A stretch of DNA of 14,763 nt, taken from positions 1-14,763 of the forward strand of contig JAFGOU010000562.1 in NCBI GenBank assembly GCA_016926315.1, given 5' to 3'. Each line of letters begins with the position of its first letter. The first letter of the stretch is position 1. The stretch comes from Chitinispirillaceae bacterium (GTDB lineage: Bacteria; Fibrobacterota; Chitinivibrionia; Chitinivibrionales; Chitinispirillaceae). This document shows positions 5,297 to 11,593 of the stretch, one piece after another. The position numbers and the translations under genes are program-made. Below the pieces are notes generated by a model. It was given only the letters and a program-made list of their open reading frames with translations, had not been told where the DNA came from and searched no databases.

Positions 5297-7267
5297 TTAG
5301 ACCGCCTCTTTCAGCTCGTCCTCGTATTTTTGATATTCATACATGTATACCCGGGAATCGTCGCGCATGATATCGGGCGCAATTCCTCCGGTAACTCGAT
5401 CGGCCTCTTCCGCGGACCGCTGTTTGATTACGCGGCCCATTTCGGTGTCGTCTGTGCTGATGATTTTCGGGTCGTCGTCCGGGGCGGCGCCGTCGATTGC
5501 GCATGCCGCCGCGGAATACATCATCTTTTCCATAGGCTTAACAGAAGTAAGATTGTCGATATAGGCGCGTTCGATTTTAGCGGAACGATTTTTTGCGGCC
5601 TGTGCGCTGCGGTATTGCGCATGCTCGACTTCGGTACGGGCCAGCGCCGGTGCATTGAACATGCTGTCCCGTGCCATGCCCATGTATTCGTCGTTTGCCG
5701 CGCTAAAAACCCAGGCCTCGGCATAGTCGCGGGGATCGCGACGCAGGTACACTTTCGTTCCCTTGCATGCGGCCATCCATTCACCCCAGTAGGTGACGCC
5801 GAGGTTGCTGTCGTAAGCGCCATTGCGACCGATAGTAACCGGTTCAGATGTGCGCATGCAGAACAGGCGCAGCTCATCCTTGCCGACTTCCCTTTTTACC
5901 GTGAACTCTTTTGACCATAATTGATCGGGGGATTGCCCAAGCAGGTTTTTACCCATCGATACCGACCGGTTTAACGTCATCTCGATGAAGTCGTCGAAGA
6001 TGCCGCTGAATTCGTCGATGGTAAGAATCGCTCCATCGCGGATTTCCTTTTTTAATTTTTCAGGGCGCTCGGTGACGTTACCGCCGCGATACCCGACCAT
6101 GTGCTTGGAAAATTGCTCCTTGATTTCACGGAATCGTCGCTCTATCGGCTTTGTCTGCGCATTATACGGCAAAGCAAAATGGCGCGTTATTTTAAGATGT
6201 GAGAGCATGGAGGTGGTTTTTATTTCATCTCCCGAGACGCGGATTCTTCGCGTGCCGGCGAAGTCGCGGCAGCGGTAATCTTTCCCGTTATCGATAATCA
6301 CGTCGGTTGGCCTGCCGAATTTCATGGCAGCATAATAAAAGGAAAGGAAAATATGATCACTGTTCGGATCGTCGGCGTGGACCATCCAGCCCAGGAATTT
6401 TCCTGATTTAAAATCACACCATGCCGTCACCCACGGGAAACGGACCTTTCCGTCCTTGCAGAGTACTGCCACATCAATTTGCGCGTGGTCGCTTACCCAT
6501 ACCTCGCCGCAGCTAAGCGCGCTGTAGTCGCGACTGACAAACGATGCATATTTGCGGTTCCATGCGGCATGTCCGCACCGGGCCAGGTACTGTGACGACG
6601 CAGACACCTCCCGGTCGAGCTTGCGCTTGAACGCCTGCGGCCGTGGAAACTCATCGACAGACTTTCCGTTTGATAATGCGTATCCGCGCACCTTGCGCCA
6701 GCAGGTAAAAAGCGACGGCCCGCCTTCGATCAGAAACAGCCCCTTGAAATAGTCGTACTCGGCTGACCACTGGTCGACGGAGCTCGACCCGCACCTGGAA
6801 CCCCAGAGTCCGACGAGGGAGATGCGCTTTGATCGAGCGTTGCATATGCTTACGTACGAGGTGCTCATCTCCGGGTGTTGATCGTTCCATACCGCGATAG
6901 CATTGCGCAGCGCCGTACCCTTGAGTCCCTCGAACTGCCGGAGCAGTGTGGCGTACTTGTCGGCCTTGCGGCGGTTGTATTCGGGCGCGGAGGAGTAATC
7001 GTCAAGATCTGCCGTAGAATCGTCGTCAAGAGCTTCAACCTGGCCTGACGACTTGGATGCATAGCGCAGGCGGGCGGCATCGGGCAGCGACGACAGCGCC
7101 ACGCGGTAACCAGCGCCGCCATTGCCGTGTTCGAGACGCGTGACGAAATCTCCTGCTTCGCATTTACGCCGCAGATGACGAATAGATATGCCGAGAAGAA
7201 AAGCGGTTTCGGCTGCGGGTAGCCAGATATCATGCACAACGTGTTCGGCCGGTTGCGGCATTGCCAT
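5297..7267 (-). CDS. muA: MuA-type DDE transposase
   Basis: 656 residues, close to Mu A (663). An N-terminal Mu-type DNA-binding wing/HTH (about 14-70, LPAAETAFLLGISIRHLRRK) is followed by a linker and helical site-binding domains. The RNase-H-like core has its catalytic triad readable: D260 in VWVSDH, D326 in VIIDNG and E376 in KPIERRF. The D-to-E spacing of 50 is near that of Mu (55). A C-terminal Mu-C-like domain follows. It would bind the phage ends, nick them and join them to target DNA as a tetramer, activated by the MuB-like protein. AAAGGG lies about 11 nt before ATG 7267; a second Met is at codon 3. All catalytic residues are intact, so the element may be active. Confidence 0.95.
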   Translation of the reverse strand: MAMPQPAEHVVHDIWLPAAETAFLLGISIRHLRRKCEAGDFVTRLEHGNGGAGYRVALSSLPDAARLRYASKSSGQVEALDDDSTADLDDYSSAPEYNRRKADKYATLLRQFEGLKGTALRNAIAVWNDQHPEMSTSYVSICNARSKRISLVGLWGSRCGSSSVDQWSAEYDYFKGLFLIEGGPSLFTCWRKVRGYALSNGKSVDEFPRPQAFKRKLDREVSASSQYLARCGHAAWNRKYASFVSRDYSALSCGEVWVSDHAQIDVAVLCKDGKVRFPWVTAWCDFKSGKFLGWMVHADDPNSDHIFLSFYYAAMKFGRPTDVIIDNGKDYRCRDFAGTRRIRVSGDEIKTTSMLSHLKITRHFALPYNAQTKPIERRFREIKEQFSKHMVGYRGGNVTERPEKLKKEIRDGAILTIDEFSGIFDDFIEMTLNRSVSMGKNLLGQSPDQLWSKEFTVKREVGKDELRLFCMRTSEPVTIGRNGAYDSNLGVTYWGEWMAACKGTKVYLRRDPRDYAEAWVFSAANDEYMGMARDSMFNAPALARTEVEHAQYRSAQAAKNRSAKIERAYIDNLTSVKPMEKMMYSAAACAIDGAAPDDDPKIISTDDTEMGRVIKQRSAEEADRVTGGIAPDIMRDDSRVYMYEYQKYEDELKEAV

Positions 7268-7271
7268 GATT

Positions 7272-7493
7272 TCAGTGCCCTTTACCTATTAGTATATTAC
7301 CGGTTGGGATAGTCGTAATGTTGGCGCTTACTACGCGCGTCGAATTATCGGTAGTGTTGAAATACAGGTACATGCGTCCGTATTGAATATCGAAACACGC
7401 CATCAGGTTTTCTCGCCGCGAGCATGGCGTTATGTCGCCGTACAGGCCGCGCGCGATGGCTATCAGCATGCGTTCAATCGAAAACAACGACAT
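7272..7493 (-). CDS. Small protein of unknown function upstream of the transposase
   Basis: 73 residues starting at ATG 7493, which shares a base with the preceding stop codon (TAATG). A longer reading in this frame back to 7634 would overlap the upstream gene by more than 100 nt and is rejected. The sequence (MSLFSIERMLIAIARGLYGD, then MYLYFNTTDNSTRVV) is not recognised. It ends 4 nt before the transposase start, so coupled expression with it is likely. Confidence 0.6.
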   Translation of the reverse strand: MSLFSIERMLIAIARGLYGDITPCSRRENLMACFDIQYGRMYLYFNTTDNSTRVVSANITTIPTGNILIGKGH

Positions 7494-7786
7494 TAGATGA
7501 AACTCCCGGTCACGATAAGCCTGTTCTGCGCCGCAATCTCTTCTTTCAGTTCCTTGATGATCGCCGCGTTGTCCTTGAGCATGAGCTCCGCGCCACTCCG
7601 GATCATCGAGCATTCGGCGCAAAGCGCTTCGCACGAATTGATGATCTCTATCCGGTCAACCGAGCGTATTCTCGCCAGCGGTTTTTTGCAGCGGTTGCAG
7701 TAGAGATGCAGTTCGTTCATTCCGGGTTCCTCCGAAACCTGCGTATCCGGCAAAGTGTTCTGAACAACTGCCCTTTCAGCGTTCAC
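7493..7786 (-). CDS. Zinc-ribbon protein, resembles Mu Com
   Basis: 97 residues. The middle has CNRCKKPL, then RIEI, then CEALCAEC, which resembles the layout of Mu Com (CxxC, basic stretch, IEI, CxxC); a predicted helix or coiled coil (MLKDNAAIIKELKEEIAAQN) follows. Com is a small zinc protein that activates translation of the mom DNA-modification gene. No mom is visible in this window, so the function here is open. GTG 7786 has GGGAGG 5 nt upstream and overlaps the previous stop as GTGA. ATG 7720, with GGAGG upstream, is an alternative giving a more Com-sized 75-residue protein. Confidence 0.65.
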   Translation of the reverse strand: MNAERAVVQNTLPDTQVSEEPGMNELHLYCNRCKKPLARIRSVDRIEIINSCEALCAECSMIRSGAELMLKDNAAIIKELKEEIAAQNRLIVTGSFI

Positions 7787-7980
7787 GCGGCCTCCCTATT
7801 CGATGAATATATCGCACACGATACATCGAGCGTTGCTCTCGGTCTGCCCTGGCATTTTTCCCTTGGGCCGTTGCAACCGGCGCATGGATCATTACCTTCG
7901 AAGCGCTCGGACACGACAATTGATCCGCATAGAAGGCATATGGGCGGAACGTATCCCGTTTTAATTGCCGCTCGGAGCAT
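7783..7980 (-). CDS. TraR/DksA-like C4 zinc-finger protein, start uncertain
   Basis: From ATG 7980 the ORF gives 65 residues with CLLC (spacer 14) CAGC, the TraR/DksA-type C4 finger. The open frame continues upstream through FLQDEADQDDVMLRAAIK, which resembles the acidic N-terminal helix of phage TraR proteins. The real protein therefore probably starts earlier, near 8031. There is no ATG, GTG or TTG in that frame: ATA is at 8031, and an ATG at 8027 is one base out of frame, both just downstream of GGGG. TraR-like proteins bind RNA polymerase through its secondary channel. The stop overlaps the next start. Either a rare ATA start, or a frameshift, or the short form must be true. Confidence 0.55.
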   Translation of the reverse strand: MLRAAIKTGYVPPICLLCGSIVVSERFEGNDPCAGCNGPREKCQGRPRATLDVSCAIYSSNREAA

Positions 7981-8050
7981 GACATCGTCCTGGTCCGCTT
8001 CGTCTTGGAGAAATAGTTCAGTTTCATTTATACCCCGTTGTGATAAACGA

Positions 8051-8518
8051 TCAGGCTTTTGCTAACGTGATCCGAATGCCCGCGATAACCATTTCAACCG
8101 GCTCGCCACCGGAGACGTCGAGCAACGTTTCCGCGATCCGCGCAAGCGGTGCCGGGCGGGGATCGGCGGGCGCCTGCTTTTTTGCGGCGGGCATGGCAGC
8201 CACGGTCTTTTCATGGAGTAGCTTTTTCGTCCTGACGGCCGGGTGATGACTCTTCGCCTTCATGCATTCCGGACATCTTTTCTGGACGTTCGATGTCGGC
8301 TGATACGACTTTTTACAGTCGATACAACTCTTCTCTTTACAGGCTTGTGGCATACTGCTCCCCTTTGTCGTTGGTAGTGAATCGGCCAGCCCGCGGTGGG
8401 GTTTTATCATGCATTGCGTGCACGTTAACTGGCCGTCGATGGTTTCGAAAGACCGGCCGCACTGGTCGCAGATGGTGAGACGGGGGATTCTGATGGGGCT
8501 GTGGTTTTGCTTTGGCAT
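8051..8518 (-). CDS. Protein with two zinc ribbons
   Basis: 155 residues. The first ribbon is ICDQCGRSF with LTCTQC; the second is SCIDCKKSY with KRCPEC. Next comes a basic, Ala/Pro-rich linker and a C-terminal domain (LARIAETLLDVSGGEPVEMV). Start ATG 8518 has GAGG about 8 nt upstream; a longer form back to 8596 would run into the upstream gene. A second in-frame ATG at 8353 has its own GGGGAG site 4 nt upstream, so a shorter 100-residue form with only the second ribbon may also be made. No family name can be given; nucleic-acid binding is a guess from the ribbons. Confidence 0.65.
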   Translation of the reverse strand: MPKQNHSPIRIPRLTICDQCGRSFETIDGQLTCTQCMIKPHRGLADSLPTTKGSSMPQACKEKSCIDCKKSYQPTSNVQKRCPECMKAKSHHPAVRTKKLLHEKTVAAMPAAKKQAPADPRPAPLARIAETLLDVSGGEPVEMVIAGIRITLAKA

Positions 8519-8528
8519 ATTTGTCGCC

Positions 8529-8813
8529 TCAAGGTCTCCGCTCAAGATCGTTGTATTTAACTTCGGCGGTCTCGCGGGTAGTAAAAGACCAGGCAATCGA
8601 GCCGAATTCTTCGTCGGATGGAAAGTGCTCTCTCTCTGGAATCTGTTTCCCCAAAACTATTCCCGCTGGTTTAATGATGATTTTAAAAACATCGAAACCG
8701 ACTATTTTGCCATTCTCAGAATATGAGAGCGAATACATTGCCGTTCTCGCGGAACGTTTTACCTGCCGGTAATAACAGTTGCTTTTTTTTCGGGTTTCAG
8801 GAAGGGGTTTCAT
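8529..8813 (-). CDS. Early-region protein of unknown function
   Basis: 94 residues, not recognised. The N-terminus is basic, followed by a beta-rich looking stretch (TAMYSLSYSENGKIVGFDVF, then IIIKPAGIVLGKQIP) and a charged tail. The start is well supported: AAGGAGG 4-5 nt upstream of ATG 8813 and an ATGA overlap with the preceding gene. Codon use and base composition resemble its neighbours. Confidence 0.65.
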   Translation of the reverse strand: MKPLPETRKKSNCYYRQVKRSARTAMYSLSYSENGKIVGFDVFKIIIKPAGIVLGKQIPEREHFPSDEEFGSIAWSFTTRETAEVKYNDLERRP

Positions 8814-9085
8814 GCGGCCTCCTTGATGAACTGTGGAATTTCTTTTTGTTCCAGGAACTCAATAATGGCCTTTAATACTCCCTCGCTTCGTAATGCATCT
8901 GCTATTTCGTAGGCATTGTTCCACTTACAGGTACGAGATCTAACCCTCATCTTCAGGTCCTTAATAATCGTTTCGTGCAAGTTTTGTGGATTTTTCCGGT
9001 CTGCCATGAGCAGACGAACCACCTTGCGAAGTTCCGATAGCTTCGCATTGAGCCGCATTATTCTTTCTCTTGACGATTGATTCAT
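8810..9085 (-). CDS. Small helical protein of unknown function
   Basis: 91 residues, Lys/Arg/Leu-rich and predicted mostly helical (RIMRLNAKLSELRKVVRLLM, then EIADALRSEGVLKAIIEFLE). No Cys motif, signal or membrane segment. AGGGGAG 4 nt before ATG 9085 gives a clear start, and the stop overlaps the next ATG. It is the third gene of the early operon after the two HTH proteins. Similar charged helical ORFs of unknown role are common at this spot in Mu-like phages. Confidence 0.65.
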   Translation of the reverse strand: MNQSSRERIMRLNAKLSELRKVVRLLMADRKNPQNLHETIIKDLKMRVRSRTCKWNNAYEIADALRSEGVLKAIIEFLEQKEIPQFIKEAA

Positions 9086-9109
9086 ACTCTCCCCTTTTTA
9101 TTATGAATT

Positions 9110-9181
9110 AAAACGCGGGGTTTCACCGGATACAGGAGGTTTTCCGCTGGCCGCTTGCGCACCCGCCAGGCCCCGCGTTTT
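9110..9181. repeat. Wide inverted repeat at the end of the second HTH gene
   Basis: AAAACGCGGGG (9110-9120) and CCCCGCGTTTT (9171-9181) are perfect 11-bp inverted arms, 50 bp apart. A CTGGC/GCCAG pairing lies within the loop. The loop encodes the last 16 residues of the HTH protein, including its stop codon. On the minus strand the distal arm ends in TTTT, so it could act as a partial terminator or attenuator after the regulators. Confidence 0.6.
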
Positions 9182-9386
9182 GTATCTGGACCTCTGACAG
9201 ATTTGCCATTTGCTGGAAAACCGTTTTAGTGAACCCATCAATATCATTCAGAATGCGGTTATTCTTTCGTTCCCCAGATAACACCAAACGAAGCATGCGA
9301 GGAGTTGCCCGCAGCTTTTTGGCAAGTTCTCTGATCGTAATCGATTGGAGTTTTAATGCGATGTATAGTCGTGTTGATCGTTTCAT
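9123..9386 (-). CDS. Small HTH DNA-binding protein, Ner/Cro-like position, copy 2
   Basis: 87 residues. The N-terminal 45 residues carry a helix-turn-helix (TIRELAKKLRATPRMLRLVLSG) followed by ERKNNRI. It aligns without gaps to the upstream gene, with 17 identities in 45, so the pair arose by duplication. The C-terminal part differs, and its last 16 residues are encoded inside a wide inverted repeat, which suggests a rearranged tail. Start: AGGAG 5 nt before ATG 9386, overlapping the previous stop as ATGA. As an early-operon HTH gene it probably represses the divergent promoters, like Ner. Confidence 0.72.
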   Translation of the reverse strand: MKRSTRLYIALKLQSITIRELAKKLRATPRMLRLVLSGERKNNRILNDIDGFTKTVFQQMANLSEVQIQNAGPGGCASGQRKTSCIR

Positions 9387-9598
9387 CGGTTCTCCTGCCC
9401 GCCCCGCGCCTGCTGTGTTATTTTTTTAAATTCTTTTTTGACGAGCCGCTCGCACGCTACGCTGATGCGACGGCTTTTGCGTTTTCCGGCTACGACCAAA
9501 CTCATCATTGTTATCGAGCAGCCATTCTTCCTGGCAAAATCCCGCATTGAGAGCCCAGAATGGCAGAGCGCTATTTTAAATTGAGTTGATTTTTCCAT
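9383..9598 (-). CDS. Small HTH DNA-binding protein, Ner/Cro-like position, copy 1
   Basis: 71 residues, first gene of the leftward early operon and divergent from the repressor, the place of ner in Mu. The HTH reads SMRDFARKNGCSITMMSLVVAG, followed by a basic KRKSRRI. The ribosome site is weak (ACGAG). Size and position suggest a Cro/Ner-like role: lowering repressor and early transcription after induction. It is a paralogue of the next gene. Direct membership in the Ner family cannot be claimed from sequence inspection; a generic XRE-like fold is as likely. Confidence 0.72.
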   Translation of the reverse strand: MEKSTQFKIALCHSGLSMRDFARKNGCSITMMSLVVAGKRKSRRISVACERLVKKEFKKITQQARGGQENR

Positions 9599-9640
9599 TG
9601 CTCGTATCTATACTTAATGTGAAACAATGATTACCTTTTA

Positions 9641-9669
9641 AATATATACTCAAATGAGAATAAAGTCAA
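9641..9669 (-). promoter_or_regulatory. Early promoter
   Basis: On the minus strand TTGACT (9669-9664) is followed after exactly 17 bp by TATATT (9646-9641). Each box has one difference from the sigma-70 consensus. It lies about 40 bp before the first early gene (ATG 9598), is the strongest promoter match in the window, and should drive the whole early operon down to 2150. Confidence 0.75.
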
Positions 9670-9683
9670 TAAAATTATTCTCA
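9655..9683. promoter_or_regulatory. Candidate operator: inverted repeat around the early -35 box
   Basis: TGAGAATAA (9655-9663) and TTATTCTCA (9675-9683) are perfect 9-bp inverted arms separated by 11 bp. The early -35 hexamer occupies the first half of the spacer. A dimer bound here would block RNA polymerase. A further half-site, CTCA, is at 9649-9652. The binder is probably the divergent repressor, one of the Ner-like proteins, or both. Confidence 0.65.
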
Positions 9684-9700
9684 GTTACGAAAGAATTACT

Positions 9701-10369
9701 ATGAGACAACGTTTCCGGTATGTTTTCAATGGGTTATATGGGTTGAATGCTAAAAAAGCTCAAGCGCATTTTGCAAAAAAATTAGGGGTTTCACCAAGTA
9801 TGGTTAATTCATGGCTAACGACGACGGGGGACAGACAAAGCAATCCAAGAGACGATAGCCTAATAAGACTGAGAGATGTTTTCAATATTGATATGAATTT
9901 TCTATTAAACGGAGATGTTTATGCGGGATTATGTCAAAGGATAAAATCTTTAATGTTTAGCCGGAAAAAAAAATATGTAGAATTTGCAAGAGACTTAAAA
10001 GCAGATGAAGTCGAAATATCTAGAATAGCTGAGGGGGAATTAACGCCAAAGATAGAGATAATTGAAAAAATAGTTGAAACATACAGGTTGAATAGATTCT
10101 CATTGTTTGGCTCTATGGCAACAGGGATACCGCCATTGCCATCTACCGGTGATTATAAAAAAGACTTTGATGAATTTAGTGCGGATTTAAAAAAACATCG
10201 AGAATATAAACAAACCACCGAAAACAAAATTGAAAATACTGACGACCGTCTCTCCAAAATAGAGGATCAGTTGAAACTGTGTGTCGGTGAACTGTCCGAA
10301 CTAAAAAAAATAGTAACTTCAAAAAAACATCTGCATTATTTGCATGCTAATACCCACAACCCTTCCTGA
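9701..10369 (+). CDS. Prophage repressor with two HTH domains and a coiled coil
   Basis: 222 residues, the only large plus-strand phage gene, divergent from the early operon. Residues about 20-40 form one XRE-type HTH (QAHFAKKLGVSPSMVNSWL). A second HTH-like unit lies at about 92-125 (KYVEFARDLKADEVEISRIA), and 155-207 is a charged coiled coil likely to oligomerise. There is no LexA/CI-type Ala-Gly cleavage site or Ser/Lys peptidase domain, so induction is unlikely to be by RecA-stimulated self-cleavage. The gene is visibly richer in A/T than the early genes. The ribosome site is weak, which fits low expression. Role inferred from position and HTHs. Confidence 0.8.
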   Translation: MRQRFRYVFNGLYGLNAKKAQAHFAKKLGVSPSMVNSWLTTTGDRQSNPRDDSLIRLRDVFNIDMNFLLNGDVYAGLCQRIKSLMFSRKKKYVEFARDLKADEVEISRIAEGELTPKIEIIEKIVETYRLNRFSLFGSMATGIPPLPSTGDYKKDFDEFSADLKKHREYKQTTENKIENTDDRLSKIEDQLKLCVGELSELKKIVTSKKHLHYLHANTHNPS

Positions 10370-10381
10370 AAGGCCCCCATC

Positions 10382-10573
10382 ATGAACCTCGACAAATCCG
10401 GCACCGAGCTTCTCGAAGAAATTCTTGCCTCCCATTATGTGATAATAGAAAAGCTTATTGCCATCGAGAAAAACTCTTCCAGCTTTACCTCGGGTTTTTA
10501 CAAGGCAGAAATTACGGAATTGATTCGCCGATATCGCGAGCGCCTTTTTGAAGAGCCGTTATCTGGTCGTTAA
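10382..10573 (+). CDS. Small protein of unknown function downstream of the repressor
   Basis: 63 residues, starting 12 nt after the repressor stop with GAAAGG upstream of ATG 10382, so probably co-transcribed with it. Mostly helical and charged (GTELLEEILASHYVIIEKLI, ELIRRYRERLFEEP). Its 3' end overlaps the convergent minus-strand gene by 62 bp. If real it would be a lysogeny-expressed gene; no function is recognised. Confidence 0.55.
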   Translation: MNLDKSGTELLEEILASHYVIIEKLIAIEKNSSSFTSGFYKAEITELIRRYRERLFEEPLSGR

Positions 10574-10727
10574 ATACCTCGTTATTTATTGTTCTGACGG
10601 TATTCGTCTGCTCTATCATATTCCCCGCTTTTCTAAGCACTTCTTTTGCAGCAAGGATTGTCTGACCATCGAGCAGTTTACATACCTTTTCAGTTAATTG
10701 CCAAATAATTTCATAAGAAGTTGCCAT
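10512..10727 (-). CDS. Small protein of unknown function
   Basis: 71 residues with an excellent ribosome site, AAAGGAGG, 5 nt before ATG 10727. Helical and amphipathic (SYEIIWQLTEKVCKLL, ILAAKEVLRKAGNMIEQ); no membrane segment or metal motif. It is the last gene of the rightmost minus-strand block and runs convergently into the ORF after the repressor. Not recognised. Confidence 0.65.
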   Translation of the reverse strand: MATSYEIIWQLTEKVCKLLDGQTILAAKEVLRKAGNMIEQTNTVRTINNEVFNDQITALQKGARDIGESIP

Positions 10728-10757
10728 AAATCCTCCTTTAAAATGGTTTGTTCTTCC

Positions 10758-11111
10758 TCACAACCCCCTCGCCATTTCCATCAGCATCTCCTTCAGCGCC
10801 ACCCTTGCCCGTACCGGCTCCCCTTTCTTCGGCGCTTCCCTGCCTACCGCGTCCATCCACCATTGCCGGATGCTTTCCATCTGCCCGCGTTCGCGCTCGG
10901 GCGAGGGCAGCAGGCTATAGAGCACACCCTTGTCGTTCGGCACAAGCCCGCGCAGCACGTACCGCATCACGCCGTTGCGGCCGGTGGCTTTGCGCGCTTT
11001 CCAGAACGCGTCGATAGTCTGGTCCCAGTCGCCGCCGCACATGCGGCGCACCATCTGCACCGACGCCCAGGTGATCTTCTGCTCGTTTATTATTATCGCG
11101 ACGTTTGCCAT
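10758..11111 (-). CDS. Late-block protein of unknown function
   Basis: 117 residues, not recognised. It has several Trp residues (ITWASVQMVRRMCGGDWDQT, IRQWWMDAVGRE), an Arg-rich middle and a helical C-terminus. ATG 11111 lies directly after the upstream stop with a modest AGGT site. It follows the tail-type genes in the same direction, so it may be a late accessory, but nothing in the sequence proves a virion role. Confidence 0.6.
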   Translation of the reverse strand: MANVAIIINEQKITWASVQMVRRMCGGDWDQTIDAFWKARKATGRNGVMRYVLRGLVPNDKGVLYSLLPSPERERGQMESIRQWWMDAVGREAPKKGEPVRARVALKEMLMEMARGL

Positions 11112-11112
11112 G

Positions 11113-11307
11113 TCAGTACCTGATTATCTTTTCTTTCCGGTGATGTTTTCCAAAGGTGCCGTGTTGATCCGGCATCTGCCGCTCCGGAGGAATTTCGGTA
11201 ACAGGCTGGCTGGTACCGCAGATATTACATGTTTCCCCACGGCGGTACCATGACCCGCACTTGAGGCACGGTCGCGACACTTGGCGTATCGGCGGCCGTT
11301 CGCTCAT
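11113..11307 (-). CDS. Small zinc-ribbon protein
   Basis: 64 residues with CLKCGSWYRRGETCNICG, a compact C4 ribbon, followed by a basic His/Lys-rich tail (GKHHRKEK). The start overlaps the upstream stop as ATGA; no strong ribosome site, so coupled translation is likely. It lies between an Ig-like tail-associated protein and an unknown. No function is assigned. Confidence 0.6.
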   Translation of the reverse strand: MSERPPIRQVSRPCLKCGSWYRRGETCNICGTSQPVTEIPPERQMPDQHGTFGKHHRKEKIIRY

Positions 11308-11591
11308 CGGTAAAACCGATCTTTCACGGTAACCTTTGCAACGTCGCCGATGACCGGGGCGTCGTCACCGGTGAAAGATACCGCCGCGTGGAACCGCCAC
11401 GTTCCGCTCTGGTCGTTTTGCGCGCCGGTGATGGCGGCGACAAGGACCGTGCCGTCGATAGTCGCGGCAACCGTGCCGATGCTCTTGTCGGGCTTTTTGT
11501 AGATGATGTTAGGCGACGACGCGCCGGCCAGGGAGATGCCGGTATCGAGCCGCAGCGTGTATGGCTGGCCGACGATGATGACGTTTGACAT
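11304..11591 (-). CDS. Small beta-sandwich protein, probably tail-associated
   Basis: 95 residues. The pattern of alternating strands (VIIVGQPYTLRLDTGISLAG, IIYKKPDKSIG, GTWRFHAAVSF, APVIGDVAKVTVKDRF) resembles small Ig-like phage proteins encoded next to fibre genes. GAGGT 5 nt before ATG 11591 overlaps the stop of the fibre-like gene, a coupled arrangement. A role as fibre adaptor or chaperone is inference from position. Confidence 0.6.
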   Translation of the reverse strand: MSNVIIVGQPYTLRLDTGISLAGASSPNIIYKKPDKSIGTVAATIDGTVLVAAITGAQNDQSGTWRFHAAVSFTGDDAPVIGDVAKVTVKDRFYR

Positions 11592-11593
11592 GG

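Noticed and set aside
7776..8027. 83-residue minus-strand frame from ATG 8027
   Set aside because: It overlaps the TraR-like zinc-finger frame completely and shows no motif. The alternative frame has both CxxC pairs and an overlap with the next start.
11320..11330. Short palindrome CGGTTTTACCG before the zinc-ribbon gene
   Set aside because: Four pairs only, within coding sequence of the previous gene; too short to support a function.
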